This document shows, one piece after another, positions 7,030-11,665 of a stretch of DNA of 11,665 bases. The stretch comes from Gemmatimonadota bacterium (GTDB taxonomy: Bacteria > Gemmatimonadota > Gemmatimonadetes > Palauibacterales > Palauibacteraceae). The DNA lies in contig JABDQB010000199.1 of NCBI GenBank assembly GCA_013042495.1, positions 1 to 11,665 on the forward strand, read 5' to 3'. The position numbers were made by a program, and so were the translations under genes. Positions within the stretch are counted from its first letter, which is position 1. Each line of letters begins with the position of its first letter. The notes below the pieces were generated by a model. That model was not told the DNA's origin. It saw nothing but the letters and a program-made list of their open reading frames with translations, and searched no databases.

Positions 7030-9111
7030 ATGCCCAATCGACTGATTCACGAGAAAAGCCCGTACCTGCTCCAGCACGCCAACAATCCGGTGGACTGGTA
7101 TCCGTGGGGCGAGGAAGCCTTCGAGGCGGCCCGGGAGCTCGACCGGCCGATCTTTCTGTCGATCGGCTATGCCACGTGCCACTGGTGCCACGTAATGGAG
7201 CACGAGTCGTTCGAGGATCCCGAGGTGGCTCGCCTCATGAACGAGGCGTTCGTCAACATCAAGGTGGATCGGGAAGAGCGACCGGACGTCGACGGCATCT
7301 ACATGGCGGTGGCTCAACTGACCACCGGACACGGCGGCTGGCCCCTGACGATTCTAATGACCCCGGATCGGGTTCCCTTCCTGGCCGCCACGTACATTCC
7401 CCGCGACAACCGGCACGGTCGGGTGGGGATGGTGAACCTGGTGCCTCGCGTGGGGCAGGCCTGGCGCGAGGATCGGCCCGCGCTACTGAGCACGGCCTCT
7501 TCGATCCGGCAGCATCTCGACAGCATGGAGGCCGCCGACTTCGGCGGGCGCTCGCTCGGGGCCGAAGTGCTCCGACAGGGGTTCGGCGAGCTGTCGGCCT
7601 CGTTCGACCGGGAGCACGGCGGATTCGGGTCCGCCCCCAAGTTCCCGACTCCGCATCGCCTCCTGTTCCTGCTTCGATACTGGAAACGAACCGGGGTAGA
7701 TATGGCGCTCGCGATGGTCGAGCAGACGCTCGATTCGATGCGCGCCGGAGGGGTGTACGACCAGGTCGGTTTCGGATTTCACCGCTATTCGACGGACCAT
7801 GAGTGGCTCGTGCCGCATTTCGAGAAGATGCTCTACGACCAGGCGATGCTGATGCTCGCGTTCACCGAGTCCGTCGAAGCAAAGCCTGGCCTGGAGAGGG
7901 AAGCCGTCGTGCGAGAGATCGCGGAGTACGTGCTGCGAGACCTCACGTCTGCCGACGGTGCCTTCTACTCCGCCGAGGACGCCGACAGTGAGGGCGAGGA
8001 GGGCAAGTTCTACGTGTGGTCCCTGGACGAGGTTCAAGCCGTCCTCGGGGACCTCGGTGCCCGAGCCGCGTCCGAAACCTGGGGGCTGGAGGTCTCGGGC
8101 AACTACCGTGACGAAGCCTCTGGCGAGCCCACCGGCCTCAACATCGCTCATCGGGCCCGTCCCCTCGCCGAAGTGGCCGGTGACCTCGGCCTCACGGAAG
8201 ATGAGACGGCGACGATCGTGGCGGAGGCCCGCCTTTCTCTCTTCGAGCAACGTGGCCATCGGGAGCGCCCGCTGCTGGACGACAAGGTGCTCACCGACTG
8301 GAACGGCCTGATGATCGCCGCACTGGCGCGCGCCGGCCGCGCGCTCGGGGATGCGGATCTGGTGGCCGCGGCCGGCAGAGCAGCCACCTTCATAGACTCG
8401 ACGATGTGGAGAGACGGCGACCTGCTGCACCGGTATCGTGACGGGGAGGCGGCGCTCGGGGCCAATCTCGATGACTTCGCGTTCCTGGCGTGGGGCGAGA
8501 TCGAATTGTACCAGGCCACTCTGGAGCCGGAGCACCTGGCTCGCGCGATCCGGCTGACCGAAGCGATGATCGAACGGTTTCGCGACACCGCTCGCGGCGG
8601 CTTCTATTTCAGCGCTGCCGGAAGGGAAGACCTGCTCGTCCGTCAACGCCAGGTCTACGATGGTGCCATCCCATCCGGGAATTCGGTGGCCCTGTACAAT
8701 CTCGTTCGACTGGCACGGCTGACCGGGCGCTCGGACTACGAGAAGCTCGCCTCGGAGACCGCGTCGGCGTTCTCTCGCCAGGTCGCGTCGCAACCCTCCT
8801 CCTTCACGTTCTTCCTGTCGGCCCTCGATATGGAAATCGGACCGTCCCAGGAGCTCGTGATCGTTGGCGATCCGGAATCGGCGGAAACGGCTGCGCTTCT
8901 AGCGGTTGCAGGAGAGGGTTACCATCCGGCCCGCGTCGTATTGCTGCGGCCGCCGGGTGCCGGGGGAAGGTCGATTGCCGAGCTGGCGCCGTTCACCGAG
9001 AGCTTCGGCCTTCTCGATGGCCACGCCGCGGCATACCTGTGCAGTGGGTTTGCGTGTGAGCGGCCCGTCTCGGACCCCGAAGCCCTTCGTGATCTGATCC
9101 GGGACGCTTGA
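7030..9111 (+). CDS. Thioredoxin-fold/DUF255 protein (YyaL/SPATA20 family)
   Basis: The 693-residue product matches the YyaL/SPATA20 family from end to end. The N-terminus reads NRLIHEKSPYLLQHANNPVD, the family hallmark, followed by WYPWGEEAF. A thioredoxin-like domain (about 1-160) carries the CxxC motif C50-H-W-C53, then FVNIKVDREERPDVDGIYM and HGGWPLTILM. An (alpha/alpha)6-toroid region follows with GGFGSAPKFPTPHRL, GGVYDQVGFGFHRYSTDHEW, FYSAEDADSEGEEGKFYVW, TDWNGLMIAALARAGR and DGAIPSGNSVALYNLVRL. It ends with the conserved CSGFACERPV (Cys671, Cys676). The family has no firmly established reaction; redox or sugar-related roles are guesses from the folds. ATG 7030 fits the family N-terminus exactly although no clear Shine-Dalgarno is visible. 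The frame is open 85 codons further upstream, but that stretch is not family-like. The stop is 10 nt from the stop of the convergent gene. Confidence 0.93.
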   Translation: MPNRLIHEKSPYLLQHANNPVDWYPWGEEAFEAARELDRPIFLSIGYATCHWCHVMEHESFEDPEVARLMNEAFVNIKVDREERPDVDGIYMAVAQLTTGHGGWPLTILMTPDRVPFLAATYIPRDNRHGRVGMVNLVPRVGQAWREDRPALLSTASSIRQHLDSMEAADFGGRSLGAEVLRQGFGELSASFDREHGGFGSAPKFPTPHRLLFLLRYWKRTGVDMALAMVEQTLDSMRAGGVYDQVGFGFHRYSTDHEWLVPHFEKMLYDQAMLMLAFTESVEAKPGLEREAVVREIAEYVLRDLTSADGAFYSAEDADSEGEEGKFYVWSLDEVQAVLGDLGARAASETWGLEVSGNYRDEASGEPTGLNIAHRARPLAEVAGDLGLTEDETATIVAEARLSLFEQRGHRERPLLDDKVLTDWNGLMIAALARAGRALGDADLVAAAGRAATFIDSTMWRDGDLLHRYRDGEAALGANLDDFAFLAWGEIELYQATLEPEHLARAIRLTEAMIERFRDTARGGFYFSAAGREDLLVRQRQVYDGAIPSGNSVALYNLVRLARLTGRSDYEKLASETASAFSRQVASQPSSFTFFLSALDMEIGPSQELVIVGDPESAETAALLAVAGEGYHPARVVLLRPPGAGGRSIAELAPFTESFGLLDGHAAAYLCSGFACERPVSDPEALRDLIRDA

Positions 9112-9121
9112 CGGCCGGATC

Positions 9122-9865
9122 TCAGCGCTTGTCGAGCACCGCTTTCAGCTTCACGTGCCAGCGGGAAACAGCGCCGCTTTCCACCTCGGCCTCCAGCGCC
9201 GACACGGCCACCCGCTTCAGTCCGGGAAGGACCGTGGCGGCTTCTGCGAGGGCGTCCCTGACGGCTCCCTCCAGCGACTCCTCGGAGGATCCCTCGATCT
9301 CGAGCTTGATCTCCTGCGAAGCGACCAGGAGGTCATCCGAGGAGACGACGGTGGAGAGGTAGCGTTGCCGGGCCCGGCGGCGACCTTCCTGCATGGCGCG
9401 CTCCGCCGCGTCGGGATCGATATCCAGGTCGTCACGAATCCGCTGCAGGAACTCTTCTTCCTCGGGGTCGAGTCGGTGATCCGACAGGACTTCGTTCACC
9501 GCTGCGCCGTAGACGGCACACGCGACTTCTTCGTGGACTTCTGACGCCAGTTCACCGGAGAGGCCGAGGATGGTTCGCAAGTGGCCGAGGTCCGCGGCTT
9601 CCGCCTCACTGAGAGCGTTGTCCACCAGGCAGTACTCGAGATAGCGCCGATACAGGTCGCGACACTGCGACCGCAGGCGTGACAGCTCCACTCCGTGTTC
9701 CGTCGCGATCGCAGCAACCCGTTCGGCAGTGACTCCGGAGATGTCCGGCGAGCCGGCGAGCATGGCCTCGATGTCGCGGGCGGCGGCTCCCCGCGCCTTC
9801 CGGCCCAGCAGTCGAGATCCCAAACCTCCCGACGTTCCGGGGCTGCTTTCGAACGGTCCTGTCAT
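9122..9865 (-). CDS. TerB-like domain fused to a dodecin-like domain
   Basis: The product has 247 residues counted from the ATG at 9865, which has AGGAGG at 6 nt; an upstream ATG (9880) and GTG (9886) overlap that site and are rejected. A basic, Gly/Ser-rich N-terminus leads to a helical segment (~66-150) with two related units, YLEYCLVDNALSEAEAADLG and VLSDHRLDPEEEEFLQRI. Such acidic helix-loop units resemble TerB/Tic110-type domains (moderate confidence). After a charged linker, residues ~181-244 resemble dodecin: strand, GSSEES, helix AVRDALAEAATVLPGL, then two strands (VAVSALEAEVESGAV, SRWHVKLKAVL). Classical dodecins stack flavin on a Trp in the (N)xRWFEV strand start; here that position is Arg218. 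The Gln of the YQVTLKV strand is His237. Flavin binding is therefore doubtful while the fold and oligomer may remain. The protein is probably cytoplasmic. The function is unknown; stress or ligand storage is inference. Confidence 0.8.
   Translation of the reverse strand: MTGPFESSPGTSGGLGSRLLGRKARGAAARDIEAMLAGSPDISGVTAERVAAIATEHGVELSRLRSQCRDLYRRYLEYCLVDNALSEAEAADLGHLRTILGLSGELASEVHEEVACAVYGAAVNEVLSDHRLDPEEEEFLQRIRDDLDIDPDAAERAMQEGRRRARQRYLSTVVSSDDLLVASQEIKLEIEGSSEESLEGAVRDALAEAATVLPGLKRVAVSALEAEVESGAVSRWHVKLKAVLDKR
9134..9325 (-). other. Dodecin-like domain within the TerB-like fusion
   Basis: Residues ~181-244 follow the dodecin order strand-helix-strand-strand. The conserved G-S/T-S-x-x-S-x-x-x-A-V/I-x-x-A start of the helix is present. 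Free-standing dodecins are about 65-75 residues, the same length as this domain. Confidence 0.75.
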
Positions 9866-9871
9866 GCTCGA

Positions 9872-9877
9872 CCTCCT
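9872..9877 (-). promoter_or_regulatory. Ribosome binding site deciding the start of the TerB-like/dodecin gene
   Basis: Minus-strand AGGAGG is followed by TCGAGC and ATG. This strong site lies inside the codons that a longer start (GTG 9886 or ATG 9880) would translate, which supports the shorter product. Confidence 0.8.
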
Positions 9878-10049
9878 CATTGCCACGAATCATTGAACGG
9901 CGCCTGGCCGCCTGAGAATGCCTTCCCGATGCGCGGACGGCAAATTGCCGGTCTCGGTCGTCTATCGATTCGCGGATCGGTACATTGCCGAGGTCGTTGC
10001 GCCGCCGGCCCCCGCTGGCGGCGCGTGGCCGCGACCAGGGAGAGGCTGC

Positions 10050-10952
10050 TTGGAAAGATATCTGGACGTCCGGGTCGAGGTTGCCACGGCGCTGGCTACG
10101 GGACGGCCCGTCGTGGCCCTCGAGTCGACGGTCTTCGCGCACGGCCTGCCTCACCCCGTCAATCTCCAGGCAGCCGATGCGATGGAGGCCGCCGTCCGCG
10201 CGGAAGGAGCCATTCCCGCGACGATCGGTCTGTTGCGAGGACGCGCCATCATCGGGATGACTCTCGACGAAATCGGTGAGCTGGCGACGACGAGCGCCGT
10301 GGCCAAGGTGAGCGTCCGCGACATCGCACCCGTGATCGCGAAGCGCCGCCCGGGCGCCACGACCGTGGCCGCCACGGCGGCCCTGGCAAACACCGCTTCG
10401 ATCTCGGTCATGGCCACGGGCGGAATCGGAGGTGTTCATCGAGGGGGTGAAGACAGCCTCGACGTGTCGGCCGACATCCAGGCCCTGGCCGGGACCCCGA
10501 TCGCGGTCGTGTGCGCGGGAGCGAAGTCGGTTCTCGATCTCGAGCGGACCCTCGAGGCGCTGGAGACCCTCGGCATTCCGGTGATCGGCTTCGGGACAGA
10601 CGAGTTCCCTGCGTTCTACTCCACCGCGAGCGGTCTGAAGCTGGAGCACCGCGCCGACGACCCATCAGACGTCGCGACCATCGTGGAGGTGCAGGGTGCG
10701 CTTCGTCGGCGGCAGGGAGTGCTGGTCGTGCAGCCTCCGCCGGAAGACGCCGCAATACCGCGGGCCGAGGTCGACCGCTGGATCGAGCTGGCTCTGGTCG
10801 AGGCGGTGGAGGCGGGCATCCGTGGCAAGGACGTCACCCCGTTCCTGCTCGAGAGCGTATCGCGCATCAGCCGGGGGCGCACGCTGGCCACCAACCTGGC
10901 GCTCCTGGAATCCAATGCCCGGCTGGCTGCGAGGATCGCCCTGCATCTCTGA
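10050..10952 (+). CDS. psuG: Pseudouridine-5'-phosphate glycosidase
   Basis: The 300-residue product should split pseudouridine 5'-phosphate into uracil and ribose 5-phosphate in the cytoplasm, the second step of pseudouridine salvage. Family motifs run in order: VVALESTVFAHGLPHP (Glu25), AIPATIGL, ATGGIGGVHRGG, SLDVSADIQAL (Asp138, Asp142), VVCAGAKSVLDL (Lys159, the Schiff-base lysine in characterised PsuG), TDEFPAFY and TPFLLE. Length matches the family (about 300-312). The start is the TTG at 10050, with GGAG 7 nt upstream and the usual PsuG N-terminus (YLDVRVEVATAL); the frame is open upstream but not family-like. No psuK kinase or nucleoside transporter is adjacent, so the gene stands alone here. 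It diverges from the TerB-like/dodecin gene across 184 nt and converges with the SRPBCC gene, 18 nt between stops. Confidence 0.93.
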   Translation: MERYLDVRVEVATALATGRPVVALESTVFAHGLPHPVNLQAADAMEAAVRAEGAIPATIGLLRGRAIIGMTLDEIGELATTSAVAKVSVRDIAPVIAKRRPGATTVAATAALANTASISVMATGGIGGVHRGGEDSLDVSADIQALAGTPIAVVCAGAKSVLDLERTLEALETLGIPVIGFGTDEFPAFYSTASGLKLEHRADDPSDVATIVEVQGALRRRQGVLVVQPPPEDAAIPRAEVDRWIELALVEAVEAGIRGKDVTPFLLESVSRISRGRTLATNLALLESNARLAARIALHL

Positions 10953-10957
10953 GATGC
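10943..10957. terminator. Palindrome over the psuG stop codon, possible weak bidirectional terminator
   Basis: GCATCTC-T-GAGATGC is a perfect 7+1+7 palindrome spanning the TGA of psuG. It can fold as a 6-bp stem with a 3-nt loop on either strand. No T-tract follows on either side, so intrinsic termination would be weak. Its position between two convergent genes is nevertheless where a shared terminator is expected. Confidence 0.3.
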
Positions 10958-10970
10958 GCGATATCCCTCG

Positions 10971-11429
10971 TCACATTTCGAATACGGTCGCCGTCACCAG
11001 GGCCCTGTGGTCGAAGATGCGCTCGACCTGACGCCGAATCAGAGGGAGTGCCAATCCGCCGGCCGGACCGAAGGGAAGCCGGTACTGCACTTCGTCGTGA
11101 ATCCAGGTCGCCGTCTTGTCGTGCTCGTCTGCGACGAATCGGTGAGTGTGAATCCATGTTCGATAGGGACCGCGAAGCTGCTCGTCCACGAAACCATGCG
11201 GCGGATCCCAGCGCGAGATCAGGGTGCGCCACGAGATGGGCAGGCCCCAGAGTCGCAGCCGGTAGTCGATCAGCGTCCCTTCTCGCATCGGGATCGGGAG
11301 CGGCGTGAGGATACGGAATCGCAGCTCCGGGGGCGTGATTTGCTCGAGGTTGGCGGCATCGACGAAGAAACCGAAGACCTCTTCGATCGGTCGCTTCACC
11401 CTCATCTTTCTTCGCAGGACCTGGTTCAT
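10971..11429 (-). CDS. SRPBCC-fold protein (COG4276 type)
   Basis: The 152-residue product is a full-length member of the START/Bet v1-like SRPBCC superfamily, small helix-grip proteins that bind hydrophobic ligands. Characteristic blocks are RPIEEVFGFFVDAANLEQIT, PPELRFRILTP, GTLIDYRLRLWGLPISWRT, PPHGFVDEQLRGPYRTW, HTHRF and DEVQYRLPFGP near the C-terminus. The ATG has AGGA 7 nt upstream. There is no signal peptide; it should be cytoplasmic. The ligand is unknown. From family knowledge, COG4276 genes are often found in regulons of LitR/CarH-type light- and cobalamin-responsive MerR regulators together with photolyase or carotenoid genes. This fits the divergent neighbour at 11616 and the operator-like repeats between them. 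The link to light response is inference from family and context. Confidence 0.88.
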   Translation of the reverse strand: MNQVLRRKMRVKRPIEEVFGFFVDAANLEQITPPELRFRILTPLPIPMREGTLIDYRLRLWGLPISWRTLISRWDPPHGFVDEQLRGPYRTWIHTHRFVADEHDKTATWIHDEVQYRLPFGPAGGLALPLIRRQVERIFDHRALVTATVFEM

Positions 11430-11505
11430 GCCTGTTTCCTGATTCTCAGGGACGTGTTCGCAAGACCAGTTTGCGCATGTCGCTGGCGTTTGGCAAGTGT
11501 TGTCT

Positions 11506-11534
11506 AATAAATGTCATTGACAACAATTGGTCAT
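11506..11534 (-). promoter_or_regulatory. Candidate promoter of the SRPBCC gene
   Basis: On the minus strand ATGACC (11529-11534) is followed after exactly 17 nt by TTTATT (11506-11511). Each hexamer matches the sigma-70 consensus at four of six positions. It would give a leader of about 70 nt. Confidence 0.35.
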
Positions 11535-11545
11535 ACTGACATTTT
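11517..11545 (+). promoter_or_regulatory. Candidate promoter of the gene at the right edge
   Basis: A perfect -35 hexamer TTGACA (11517-11522) lies 17 nt before CATTTT (11540-11545), a weak -10 (three of six). The -35 is half of the TGTCA-T-TGACA palindrome, so a repressor bound there would block polymerase. Confidence 0.35.
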
Positions 11546-11615
11546 TGCGGACGAGTGGATTCCGTTCAACACGTGTCTAGATCTACGACTGGCTTCTGCC
11601 GCGCGGAGACTTACA

Positions 11616-11665
11616 TTGAGTGACATGAGCACAGAACTCGCCGTCGAGAAGCGGCACCCCATACA
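11616..11665 (+). CDS. N-terminus of a probable MerR-family (LitR/CarH-type) regulator
   Basis: Only about 16 codons are present: MSDMSTELAVEKRHPI, with the next codon beginning CA. Two in-frame starts compete. TTG at 11616 has GGAG (11605-11608) at an ideal 7-nt spacing; ATG at 11625 has only a weak GAG close by. I prefer the TTG, in keeping with gdhA and psuG. The K-R-H-P-I ending fits the R-H-P-I-Q/R-V-V-A-R-R-T-G start of many LitR/CarH-like MerR regulators, and a Q or H next residue is compatible. Divergence from a COG4276 SRPBCC gene supports this. Sixteen residues cannot prove it; the evidence is context plus a short match. Confidence 0.45.
   Translation, partial: MSDMSTELAVEKRHPI

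Larger units (their letters stand above)
11500..11545. promoter_or_regulatory. Operator cluster of TGTC/GACA half-sites in the divergent promoter region
   Basis: The 46-base A/T-rich stretch contains TTGTC at 11500, the perfect palindrome TGTCA-T-TGACA at 11512-11522 and GACAA at 11519-11523. It also contains an 8-bp inverted repeat AAATGTCA (11509-11516) / TGACATTT (11537-11544). The half-sites cover both candidate promoters. Repeated T-G-T-N-N-A half-sites over the -35 region are typical of MerR/LitR/CarH-type operators. Assignment to such a regulator is inference. Confidence 0.55.

Noticed and set aside
7483..8793. A 436-codon minus-strand frame opposite the DUF255 gene
   Set aside because: It is antisense to a gene conserved along its whole length; the translation is Arg/Gly/His-rich without family motifs.
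9918..10049. A 44-codon N-terminal extension of PsuG from the ATG at 9918
   Set aside because: The TTG at 10050 has a good ribosome binding site and gives the normal family length.
9606..10649. A 347-codon minus-strand frame spanning the psuG start and the TerB-like gene
   Set aside because: It overlaps two supported genes and their ribosome binding sites, and its product is low-complexity Arg/Gly-rich.

Overview
This is a GC-rich bacterial chromosomal window. It carries eight recognisable genes or gene ends with ordinary spacing and no mobile elements, rRNA, tRNA or CRISPR. Base composition, frequent TTG starts (gdhA, psuG and probably the last gene) and the gene content suggest a member of a high-GC phylum; Gemmatimonadota is my best guess. 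That is inference from gene style, not a marker-based placement.

Layout. Positions 1-6757 are all minus strand. In transcription order they hold a 98-residue unknown protein (6461-6757), a lower-GC 253-base gap with repeated GCGAAA motifs, a very long membrane-anchored coiled-coil protein (1852-6207), glutamate dehydrogenase (260-1678) and the first 60 codons of a lipoprotein (1-180). A divergent gap follows. Then come a plus-strand thioredoxin-fold/DUF255 (YyaL/SPATA20-type) protein (7030-9111) and a convergent minus-strand TerB-like plus dodecin-like fusion (9122-9865). Pseudouridine-5'-phosphate glycosidase, psuG (10050-10952), is plus strand. A COG4276-type SRPBCC protein (10971-11429) is minus strand. 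At the right edge is the first ~16 codons of a plus-strand gene that looks like a MerR/LitR/CarH-type regulator.

The two most unusual proteins are the following. (1) A 1451-residue protein has an MPN/JAB-like N-terminal domain that has lost its metal ligands, about 980 residues of Ala/Glu/Arg coiled coil with a 43-residue tandem repeat, a single transmembrane helix, and a small C-terminal domain with two cysteines. (2) A TerB-like helical domain is fused to a dodecin-like domain that lacks the usual flavin-stacking tryptophan.

The right edge looks like a small regulatory unit. An SRPBCC gene of the family often found in light/B12-responsive LitR/CarH regulons diverges from a probable MerR-type regulator. 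The gap between them contains several TGTC/GACA half-sites over two overlapping candidate promoters. The remaining genes are metabolic or stress-related housekeeping functions with no evident common pathway.
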